Assembly: GCA_942491525.1 (NCBI GenBank)
Contig: CALOBW010000012.1
Span: 3,467-67,466, forward strand
Length of the DNA: 64,000 nucleotides
Source of the DNA: CAYWBU01 sp942491525
GTDB lineage: Bacteria; Desulfobacterota; Desulfomonilia; UBA1062
Direction of reading: 5' to 3'
Position 1 is the stretch's first letter. Each line of letters opens with the position of its first letter. The notes beneath the pieces are model-generated. The model saw only the letters and a program-made list of their open reading frames with translations, was not told where the DNA came from and made no database searches. The position numbers and the translations under genes are program-made. Positions 57,533 to 64,000 of the stretch are shown here, in pieces.

Positions 57533-58111
57533 CTACAGATCGTTCAGGATCTTCTCCTTGGAATCGTCCTTATTCTCCAGCATCCGGCTGGAGTAGGTCA
57601 GCTCATACATGATGTCAAGCTCTTCACCCCAGAGATCCATGATGATCTTGGTGCGTTCGGTCTCCCAGCTGACCTGGTAGCTGACATGCCCCATGCCCAG
57701 GGCCAGGCCGTGGGTAGCCGGCGAATCCTTGTGCTGCGGATTTTTCCAGTCGGCCTCATCCTCCACAGGCTCGCCATATTTCTGGGTCAGCAGATCCTTA
57801 AGCGAGTTGTATGAGTCGATGTAGTCGGAGCGCTTCCACATGTTTTCGGTGATGATGTACTTGCCCTCGATCAGCTCGCCGGCGGCGAAGCGATAGACGA
57901 TGGAGGCCTCCAGGCCGGCCAGGCTGCCCTTGTAATTGAGGGCATTGTCAGCCTTGGCGACCAGCTTGGCCTTCTCATTCCACTTAACTTTGCGCAGACT
58001 CTGTCCCCAGGTGGCCTGGCGGAAATCTTTGGGCTCCTCGCTATCTTTGGCGGCGGCAAAGCTGAGGGCCGGAATCAGGCAAATCATTAAAATCAGCAGG
58101 AATCTTTTCAT
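57533..58111 (-). CDS. Exported protein of unknown function
   Basis: A 192-residue protein with a clear signal peptide (MKRFLLILMICLIPALSFAAAK). The mature part is polar and looks like one compact domain: FRQATWGQSLRKVKW, YKGSLAGLEASIVYRFAAGELIEGKYIITE, YNSLKDLLTQKYGEP and SWETERTKIIMDLWG. I do not recognise a family. I prefer the ATG at 58111 over 58114, as GAAGAGG lies five bases from it. It stands alone, convergent to the ABC-F gene and divergent from the hybrid kinase gene; the 140-bp gap between them holds no further gene. Confidence 0.7.
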   Translation of the reverse strand: MKRFLLILMICLIPALSFAAAKDSEEPKDFRQATWGQSLRKVKWNEKAKLVAKADNALNYKGSLAGLEASIVYRFAAGELIEGKYIITENMWKRSDYIDSYNSLKDLLTQKYGEPVEDEADWKNPQHKDSPATHGLALGMGHVSYQVSWETERTKIIMDLWGEELDIMYELTYSSRMLENKDDSKEKILNDL

Positions 58112-58252
58112 CATAACCTCTTCAATCTGAAATTGATCCTAAGCATACCCGCCCGCCGGGCAAAAGACAACCTGACGATTAATGTTTGCAAACTTTCACT
58201 TTAACGAAATAATCCTTGAATAAATTGTGTTAATTTAGTTGGATGGAGGGGC

Positions 58253-61200
58253 ATGCTAAAGCTTATCCAAAAATCAGCCCTGCTTATGCTGTTAATGCTG
58301 GCCATCTGGCCGATCTCCGCAGCGGCCTATCAGATTGGGGATGATGTTAAATCTTTGAATGTCGGCTATAATCTCGAGTACTTCCGGGATGATAGCAACG
58401 CATTAATCCTGCAGGATGTCATGCAGGATCAGCAGAGCTGGCGCAAATCGGGCCGCGACTTCTTCAATGCCGGGCATCGGCGCACTGCCTACTGGTTCCG
58501 GCTGAGCCTCGATTCGGATAGCGCCCGTGAAATGCTCTTTGAAATCGACAATCCGATCCTTGATCAGATCGACTTTTATCGGCCCCACGGCGCACCCCCA
58601 ACTTTCACCGGCGACACTCGGCCGTTCAAGAGTCGCGACATCAATGATGTGAACTTCATATTCAGGCTCGAGCTGCAGCCGGGGGTGAACACCTTCTACT
58701 TCAGGATAGCGGACCACGGGGCCCTGATGTTCCGGCCGATCCTGATGAACATGGAGGGCTATGCCGACCGGCTCAAGATCAAGATGCCCATGCACTGGTT
58801 CTATTTCGGCCTGATGTTTGTCATGATCTTCTACAACTTCTTTCTCTACATCTCGACCAGGGAGCAGAGCTATCTCTTCTTCCTGCTCTTTGTGGCCAAC
58901 TTCCTCTGTTTTGAGATCAACTATGCCGGATTCTCATATCAGACGCTCTGGCCCGACAACCCCTGGTGGGCCAACCAGAGTATCGTTTTTCATGAAACCC
59001 TGATGGTGCTGCTGCTGCCGCTCTTTTTCTGCTCCTACCTCAACACCCGCGAAGTCATTCCGCGGCTGCACCGCTGGATCGTCTACACGGCCATCCTGCC
59101 CAGCTGCCTGGCTGTCATCTACTCAATCTTCGGTGACTACCGCTACGCCTCGCTGCTGGTGCTGATCTTTGCCGTCTACGAGGCGCTGCTGCTGACCGTT
59201 GTGGTATGCTACCTCAATTTTGTCTTGGAGTACCGCCAGGCCCGCTTCATCATCTACGCCTTTGCCATCTTCCTGCTGACCTTCCCCTTCGCCTTCCTGC
59301 TTGAATTTGATCTGCTGCCCATGAGCATCATCACCCAGTGGTGCACCGAGACCGGTTCCGGCACGGCGGTGGTGCTGATGAGCTTCGCCCTGGCCGACAA
59401 GGTCAACGTCATGAAGGACAACCTGATCGCCAGCAATGAGAATCTCTCCATCTTCAAGGGGTTTGCCGAGGCCTCCGGCCAGGGGCTGGTCATGGCCGAC
59501 CTGGACAGCAAAATCGTCTATCTCAATTCGGCCATGTGCCGCATGCTGGATGAATCCGACCCGGCGCGGATGATCGGCCGCGACCTGACGGGCTATTACT
59601 CGGATGACTTCAGGCTGGCGCTGCACACCGGCATCTACCATACGGTCAAGGTCAGCGGCGAGTGGACCGGTGAAATGCTGATCAAGACTTCGACCGGCAA
59701 GTTCATCCCGGCCATTCAGAACATCTTTTTGATCCGCGACCGGGAGAACCGGCCGCTCTACTATGCCGGCGTAGTGACCGACATCTCCAAGATCAAGCTG
59801 GCCGAAGAGGCCCTCAGGGAGAGCGAGTCCAAGTACCGCGACCTGATTCACAACTCCAACAGCATCATCCTGCGGCTCGACCCCCACGGCAACATCACCT
59901 TCTTCAATGAGTATGCCGTGCGCTTCTACGGCTACAACCAGGAGGAGATCATCGGCCGCAATGTGATCGGCACCATTGTGCGCAAGGGCAGCGAGGATGA
60001 GCGTCAGCAGCTCGATATGCTCGGCGACATCCAGCTGATTCCCGAAAAGTACATCTCCCGTGAAACGGTCAATATGCGCAAGAGCGGCGAGGATGTCTGG
60101 ATCTCATGGACCAACAAGGCCGTCTGCGACGAAGCGGGCAACCTGGTGGAGATCTTCTGCATCGGTACCGATGTGACCGAGCGCCGCCACCTGGAAGAGC
60201 AGCTGCGCCAGTCCCAGAAGATGGAGTCCATCGGCACCCTGGCCGGCGGCATCGCCCACGATTTCAACAACATTCTTTCGCCGATCATCGGCTTCACTGA
60301 GATGACCATGGACCAGCTGCCCGTTGACAGCCGGGCCCGCTCAAACTTGGAAAAGGTGCTCAAGGCCGCAGACCGGGCCAAGGATATGGTTAAGCATATC
60401 CTGACCTTCAGCCGCCAGAACGAGCAGGAGTTCAAGCCCATCGAACTGCAGTACATCGTCAAGGAGGCCCTCAAGCTGATGCGGGCCACACTGCCCTCCA
60501 CTATCGAGATTATCCAGCAGATCGACAACGACTGCGGGGCGGTCAAGGCTGATCCGACCCAGATCCACCAGGTCATGATGAACCTCTGCACCAACGCCTT
60601 TCACGCCATGACCGAGGGCGGCGGCATCCTTTCGGTCAAACTTTATCAGACCGTTGTCAGCCACGATGACCTTGACCGCATGATGGATATCAGTCCGGGC
60701 CAGTATGTTGTACTGGAGATCGGCGATACCGGCAGCGGCATGGATGAGTCGGTACTCAGGCGGATCTTCGATCCCTACTTCACCACCAAGAGCCCCGACA
60801 AGGGCACCGGCATGGGACTGGCCGTCGTGCACGGCATTGTGCGCAGTCACAACGGCGCCATCGCTGTCGAGTCGGATATCAATATCGGCACCACCTTCAA
60901 GGTTCATCTGCCGCTCTACAGCGACAGCAGCTACGACAGCTCCCAGATCAGCGAGACGATCGCCGAACGCTTCCAGCCCGGCGAGGGGCGCATCCTGCTG
61001 GTGGATGATGAGATGCACATCGTCGATATGATGCAGCAGATGCTGGAGATGCTGGGCTATACAGTCACCGCCAAGCTCAAGAGCCGGGAGGCCCTCAAGA
61101 TTTTCAAGGAGGCCCCGGATCTGTTCGATCTGGTGATCACCGACCAGACCATGCCCGGCCTGACCGGCAATGAGCTGGCCGCGGAGCTGCTGAGTATCCG

Positions 61201-61348
61201 ACCGAATCTGCCCATCATTCTCTGTACCGGCTACAGCGAAAACTTCAGTGAGGAAGATGCCCGCGACGCCGGGATTGTCGATTACATCATGAAGCCGGTC
61301 GACATGAAGACGGTCTCGCTCTCTATCCATAAAGCCCTGAAGTCCTGA
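58253..61348 (+). CDS. Hybrid sensor histidine kinase (7TMR-DISM, PAS, PAS, HisKA, HATPase, receiver)
   Basis: A 1031-residue membrane sensor. After a signal peptide comes a 7TMR-DISM extracellular domain (about 25-175), seven membrane segments (about 180-385), two PAS domains (about 400-520 and 530-650), the phospho-acceptor H669 in GGIAHDFNNILSPIIGF, an HATPase domain (VMMNLCTNAFHAMTEGGG, EIGDTGSGMDESVLRRIFDPYFTT, GTGMGLAVVHGIVRSH) and a receiver with D964 in LVITDQTMPG. The extracellular domain of this type often binds carbohydrates. GGAGGGG precedes the ATG. A separate output protein is not adjacent; the PilZ gene comes next, 105 bp on. Confidence 0.93.
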   Translation: MLKLIQKSALLMLLMLAIWPISAAAYQIGDDVKSLNVGYNLEYFRDDSNALILQDVMQDQQSWRKSGRDFFNAGHRRTAYWFRLSLDSDSAREMLFEIDNPILDQIDFYRPHGAPPTFTGDTRPFKSRDINDVNFIFRLELQPGVNTFYFRIADHGALMFRPILMNMEGYADRLKIKMPMHWFYFGLMFVMIFYNFFLYISTREQSYLFFLLFVANFLCFEINYAGFSYQTLWPDNPWWANQSIVFHETLMVLLLPLFFCSYLNTREVIPRLHRWIVYTAILPSCLAVIYSIFGDYRYASLLVLIFAVYEALLLTVVVCYLNFVLEYRQARFIIYAFAIFLLTFPFAFLLEFDLLPMSIITQWCTETGSGTAVVLMSFALADKVNVMKDNLIASNENLSIFKGFAEASGQGLVMADLDSKIVYLNSAMCRMLDESDPARMIGRDLTGYYSDDFRLALHTGIYHTVKVSGEWTGEMLIKTSTGKFIPAIQNIFLIRDRENRPLYYAGVVTDISKIKLAEEALRESESKYRDLIHNSNSIILRLDPHGNITFFNEYAVRFYGYNQEEIIGRNVIGTIVRKGSEDERQQLDMLGDIQLIPEKYISRETVNMRKSGEDVWISWTNKAVCDEAGNLVEIFCIGTDVTERRHLEEQLRQSQKMESIGTLAGGIAHDFNNILSPIIGFTEMTMDQLPVDSRARSNLEKVLKAADRAKDMVKHILTFSRQNEQEFKPIELQYIVKEALKLMRATLPSTIEIIQQIDNDCGAVKADPTQIHQVMMNLCTNAFHAMTEGGGILSVKLYQTVVSHDDLDRMMDISPGQYVVLEIGDTGSGMDESVLRRIFDPYFTTKSPDKGTGMGLAVVHGIVRSHNGAIAVESDINIGTTFKVHLPLYSDSSYDSSQISETIAERFQPGEGRILLVDDEMHIVDMMQQMLEMLGYTVTAKLKSREALKIFKEAPDLFDLVITDQTMPGLTGNELAAELLSIRPNLPIILCTGYSENFSEEDARDAGIVDYIMKPVDMKTVSLSIHKALKS

Positions 61349-61453
61349 CCGATCTGCAGCAAATTACAGCCTTGCATACCTGTCACAACTGTGTTACCTA
61401 TATTGACATTAATTTACATTTCAAAACATTTATAAACATAAGGTGGAGGAATT

Positions 61454-61753
61454 ATGCAGAGTGATAAGCGCAGGGCGGCACGACTGGAGATCGCCAAAGA
61501 TGTGTTTCTGGGGTCCGGCAGTCAGGAACTGAAGGCCAAGACCGGTGACATTTCAAATTTCGGCGTCTGGATATGCACCGCGGAGACACTGCCGCTGGGA
61601 GCTGAAGTCAGCGTCACCATCAACGATGACCTTAACGGCAAGATCATCACGGCCAGCGGTAACGTGCTGCGGACCAGCGAGGGCGTTGGCATGGCGGTGG
61701 CGTTCAGCCGGACCCCGGTCGGGATTGACAATTTTATTGCAGCTGCAGCTTAA
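61454..61753 (+). CDS. PilZ-domain c-di-GMP-binding protein
   Basis: A 99-residue single PilZ domain. Both c-di-GMP contact motifs are visible: RRAAR (RxxxR) near the N-terminus and DISNFG (D-x-S-x-x-G) about 30 residues on. Such proteins relay c-di-GMP levels to motility, polysaccharide or sensory targets. GGTGGAGG precedes the ATG. It follows the hybrid kinase gene by 105 bp and has a bidirectional hairpin after its stop. Confidence 0.87.
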   Translation: MQSDKRRAARLEIAKDVFLGSGSQELKAKTGDISNFGVWICTAETLPLGAEVSVTINDDLNGKIITASGNVLRTSEGVGMAVAFSRTPVGIDNFIAAAA

Positions 61754-61754
61754 G

Positions 61755-61778
61755 GGAGTGAAGCATCCGCTTCACTCC
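61755..61778. terminator. Bidirectional hairpin between the PilZ gene and the DUF4124-like gene
   Basis: Perfect 10-bp stem GGAGTGAAGC (61755-61764) / GCTTCACTCC (61769-61778), loop ATCC, between two convergent stop codons. No T-run follows, so efficiency is uncertain. Confidence 0.65.
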
Positions 61779-62095
61779 TGATCCAATTCAACAATCTTCT
61801 CTTCATTGTAAATATTGGCGCTCTTATTGATCTCATAGGTGTCGTAAGTGCGCCCGGCCGGTTTCTTGTCGGAGTAGGTCCAGCTGCCGTCCTGATTCTG
61901 CCAGCGATAGATGACCGTCAGATCCGCTGGCGAAACATCGCTCTCGACCATAACCGGCATCTTGTCCGCCGGCAGACTCTCCATCTTCTCGGCCGGCTCG
62001 GTAATGGTGAAGTTGCCGCCCGGGGGATTTATCAGAAGCACCGCTGTCAGAGTAACCACAATCAAAATCAATATAATCAATACATATTTCTTCAT
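61772..62095 (-). CDS. Small membrane-anchored DUF4124-like protein
   Basis: A 107-residue protein with an N-terminal membrane anchor (YVLIILILIVVTLTAVLLI) and a periplasmic part whose VIYRWQNQDGSWTYSDKKPAG is typical of DUF4124 proteins, of unknown function. No ribosome binding site precedes the ATG. A possible promoter inside the end of apbE, TTGAAT (62132-62127), 18 bp, GATTAT (62108-62103), would put the transcript start right at the ATG. It is the last gene of the minus-strand group apbE-rlpA. Confidence 0.65.
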   Translation of the reverse strand: MKKYVLIILILIVVTLTAVLLINPPGGNFTITEPAEKMESLPADKMPVMVESDVSPADLTVIYRWQNQDGSWTYSDKKPAGRTYDTYEINKSANIYNEEKIVELDQE

Positions 62096-62124
62096 GCCGG
62101 CTATAATCGCACAGAATAACAGTC

Positions 62125-63087
62125 TTATTCAACCGTGATTTTCTCGGGGCAGAACTTTCTGATGGCCGCACTGCAGCTGACATTGCCTTCGGTGTCGATC
62201 AGGATCCAGTCGATGCCGAGGCTGGCCATCAGCTCCTGATCGGCACCGGCCACAAATAGGGCCGTGGCCCAGGCGTCGGCGACGGCGCCGCTGTCGCCGA
62301 TGGCGGTGGCGCTGATATAACGGGTTGCGGGGTAGCCGGTGGCCGGATCGAGGATGTGACAGTAGCGCCGGCCATCTGCCAAAAAGTAGCGCTCATAGTC
62401 GCCCGAGGTTGCCACGGCCCGCGCCTGAACGGGCAGGGTGGCGATGGTGCCGTTGCCGCGCGGGTTGCGGATGCCCACCTGCCAGACGCGCTCGCCGAAG
62501 GTGGTGATGTCGCCGCCGGCATTGATCAGGCCATTGGGCGTGCCGGCCTGCTGCATGGCCCGCGCCGCCATGTCGGCGGCATGCCCCTTGGCGATGGCCG
62601 CCAGATCGATGCGGCAGCCGTTCTTCAGGCTGACGCTGCCGTTTTCAAGCCGGATAGCCTCATCCTGCGGCAGGCTCCGCCAATGGGCAAGTTCGTCGGC
62701 CGTCGGCAGGCGATAGTCGTGGCTGCCGCTGAAACCCCAGGCGTCCAGCATGGGGCGCAGGGTCAGCGAGAGGGCGCCGCTGCTCAGCTCATGGATCTCA
62801 AGGGCCCGGCTGATCAGGTCGACGATCTCTGGGTCACTGCTTTGGCCGCTGAGATTGAGCTGATTGATGGCGGAGTTATTATAGCCAAACTTGCCATCCA
62901 CCCGGCGGATGGCCTGGATGCCCTCACGGATGGCTGACTGGGCCGCATCGGACGAGCCCTCGGCCAGAATCTCGACAAAGGTGTCCATGATGAAGATCTG
63001 CATGGAGTGCGTCTCGGTCCGGGGACGCAGCAGCAGGGTGGCCAGCAGCAGGGCGGCGATCAGCAGAAGGGGCAGGCTGCGCTTCAT
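62125..63087 (-). CDS. apbE: FAD:protein FMN transferase
   Basis: A 320-residue ApbE that attaches FMN to a threonine of redox proteins such as Rnf or Nqr subunits, using FAD. It has an N-terminal hydrophobic anchor or signal (LPLLLIAALLLATLLL) without a lipobox. Visible family features are MDTFVEI, GFSGSHDYRLP, the conserved GRIDLAAIAKGHAAD-type helix, NAGGDITTFG and the metal-site SGAVADAWATALFVAGAD. The ATG overlaps the stop of rlpA by 4 bases. The gene pair rlpA-apbE on the same strand is probably an accident of operon order; a flavinylation target is not present in the window. Confidence 0.93.
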   Translation of the reverse strand: MKRSLPLLLIAALLLATLLLRPRTETHSMQIFIMDTFVEILAEGSSDAAQSAIREGIQAIRRVDGKFGYNNSAINQLNLSGQSSDPEIVDLISRALEIHELSSGALSLTLRPMLDAWGFSGSHDYRLPTADELAHWRSLPQDEAIRLENGSVSLKNGCRIDLAAIAKGHAADMAARAMQQAGTPNGLINAGGDITTFGERVWQVGIRNPRGNGTIATLPVQARAVATSGDYERYFLADGRRYCHILDPATGYPATRYISATAIGDSGAVADAWATALFVAGADQELMASLGIDWILIDTEGNVSCSAAIRKFCPEKITVE

Positions 63088-63698
63088 AGGCCGACTACAA
63101 TACTCTCGATGCCGGCGGCATCAAACGGCTCCTGGGCCTTCTGGGCCCGGCTCAGGGTGATGAACTTGCCCAGGCGCACCCGGTAGACGGTGCGGCCGTT
63201 GGCGGTGCCCTCTTCAATGGTGGGGTTGTAGCCCATGGATTTAAGCTTATGCTGCACGGCCGTGGCGTTTGCCTTATCGCCGAAGGAGCCGAACTGCAGG
63301 GTGAAGTAGCCCTGGGTGTAGTCGCCGGGCATGCTGATCACATCGATGCGGACGTTGGCCAGACCCTCATCAACCATAGCCAGCTTTTTGGCGGCGCCGT
63401 AGGACATGTCGATGATGCGCGTGCCCACAAAGGGGCCGCGGTCATTGATGATCACCACCACGCTTCTGCCGTTGTCCAGATTGGTGACCCGGGCCTTGGT
63501 GCCCAGCGGCAGGGTCTTGTGGGCCGCGCTGACCTTGTACATGTTGTAGCGCTCGCCCGAAGCGGTGGGCTTGCCGTGAAAATCTCTGCCGTACCAGGAT
63601 GCGACGCCGTGCTGGGTCCAGATGGAGTCATCCTTGACGGAGAGGCCGGCGCAGCCGGTCAACAAAAGAACCAATAGTGCCAGATATCTACTCTTCAA
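63084..63698 (-). CDS. rlpA: RlpA-type septal lytic transglycosylase lipoprotein with SPOR domain
   Basis: RlpA cleaves naked glycan strands during cell division. A lipoprotein signal (LLLTGCAG) is followed by the double-psi beta-barrel domain with GVASWYGRDFHGKPTASGERYN, AHKTLPLGTKARVTNL and VVIINDRGPFVGTRIIDMS, and then by a SPOR domain (about 130-204; YFTLQFGSFGDKANA) that binds denuded septal peptidoglycan. I take TTG at 63698, which overlaps the end of the upstream gene by 11 bases and makes a normal lipoprotein signal; the longer frame from 63755 would add a non-hydrophobic N-terminus. No ideal ribosome binding site is visible, so coupling is likely. Confidence 0.88.
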   Translation of the reverse strand: MKSRYLALLVLLLTGCAGLSVKDDSIWTQHGVASWYGRDFHGKPTASGERYNMYKVSAAHKTLPLGTKARVTNLDNGRSVVVIINDRGPFVGTRIIDMSYGAAKKLAMVDEGLANVRIDVISMPGDYTQGYFTLQFGSFGDKANATAVQHKLKSMGYNPTIEEGTANGRTVYRVRLGKFITLSRAQKAQEPFDAAGIESIVVGL

Positions 63699-63990
63699 GG
63701 TAGGACTCAATCTCCCGCTGCAGTCTGGTGAACACTTCCTCATCGCGTACAACATTGTCCCGGTCGATCAGGCCCTTGGCCTTGAGACTGTCCAGCGCGC
63801 CCTTGTAGGTCGGCAGACAGAGGGCCTCGGCCCGGGTAATGCGGCCCTTCTTGAGCATGCGCCCGGCCCGGCGGTTGATGATGCGCAGCGCTTCGCGGGT
63901 GTTCTTGTTGGCCACATCGCCGATATTGGTGGCCACCACCAGGTAGGATTCAAGATAGTTCTCGATCAGGCCGGCCATAATCAGGGCCAT
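63688..63990 (-). CDS. Unknown protein, possibly truncated by the window edge
   Basis: The frame gives at least 100 residues, is rich in helices (ENYLESYLVVATNIGDVANKNTREALRIINRRAG, VFTRLQREIESYLEE) and ends 11 bases inside rlpA. The ATG at 63990 has GGGAG directly next to it, too close for initiation, and the frame stays open to the window's end, so the real start may lie outside. I do not recognise a family. It precedes rlpA on the same strand and likely shares its transcript. Confidence 0.5.
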   Translation of the reverse strand: MALIMAGLIENYLESYLVVATNIGDVANKNTREALRIINRRAGRMLKKGRITRAEALCLPTYKGALDSLKAKGLIDRDNVVRDEEVFTRLQREIESYLEE

Positions 63991-64000
63991 CTCCCGCTGT

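Noticed and set aside
61403..61436. TTGACA and TATAAA before the PilZ gene as a promoter
   Set aside because: The spacing is 22 bp, too long for a sigma-70 promoter, and neither box has a good partner at 16-18 bp.

Overview
The window carries about 52 genes on both strands, densely packed, with no tRNA, rRNA, CRISPR array or intact transposon that I could find. The organism is a Gram-negative bacterium: there is an LptF/LptG pair, an RND efflux pump with periplasmic adaptor, a type II secretion/pilus-type ATPase, lipoprotein signals and an RlpA protein. The mix of IHF, GAF-type enzyme I (PtsP), split transketolase, pyruvate phosphate dikinase, c-type-heme sensor and MCP genes suggests a deltaproteobacterium-like (Desulfobacterota) lineage with anaerobic or facultative carbon metabolism. 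That placement is an inference and is not secure.

Layout. 1-9.2 kb is informational and core: the 3' end of gspE/pilB overlaps radA, followed by an IHF gene, a YkgJ-type cysteine-cluster gene overlapping a phosphoglycolate-phosphatase-like gene, ptsP and an ArsR gene on the other strand, then the classical rpsB-tsf-pyrH-frr operon behind a structured leader. 9.3-12.2 kb holds a small protein that looks like three ribbon-helix-helix units, a membrane protein with HEAT-like repeats and a Sel1-repeat protein. 12.2-15.6 kb is a TetR-led operon: tetR, transketolase N, transketolase C, SCP2-like protein, with a 24-bp palindromic operator on the tetR promoter. 15.7-20.9 kb has a secreted TPR protein and a divergent RND adaptor/pump operon whose promoter carries its own palindrome. 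The pump lacks the usual proton-relay charges. 21-28 kb holds pyk, lptF, lptG, ppdK, tmk and a stand-alone receiver protein; pyk and ppdK form a PEP/pyruvate node.

28.5-37.3 kb is a more mosaic stretch: a two-domain flavin/iron-sulfur oxidoreductase, a heme-c (DUF3365-like) membrane sensor, a GNAT-histone-deacetylase-like fusion whose 5' end is broken where it abuts a YibE/F membrane protein, alkaline phosphatase behind tandem TTAACA boxes, a decayed 7TM-PAS sensor (one nonsense codon, one frameshift, no output domain) and a PsiE-like gene. 37.5-44.2 kb has an MCP, divergent ilvC/ilvY, an iron alcohol dehydrogenase and a small gene that seems frameshifted. 44.3-48 kb is a XylFGH-like sugar ABC transporter. 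48-64 kb holds a PHP-type metallohydrolase, a CNNM/CorC-like protein, a Tat-exported metallophosphoesterase, an acyltransferase, htpG behind a sigma-32-like promoter, rnhA with an extra N-terminal RNA-binding domain, an ABC-F ATPase, a secreted unknown, a large hybrid sensor kinase, a PilZ protein, a DUF4124-like protein, apbE, rlpA and a gene cut by the window edge.

The most notable observations are the triple-RHH protein, the loss of charged relay residues in the RND pump, the tetR/transketolase/SCP2 operon with its operator, the YibE/F-deacetylase junction, the PhoB/PhoP-type box before phoA, the symmetrical heat-shock-like element between htpG and rnhA, and several genes (pyk, ykgJ-type, psiE-like) whose promoters abut start codons with no ribosome binding site, as expected for leaderless mRNAs.
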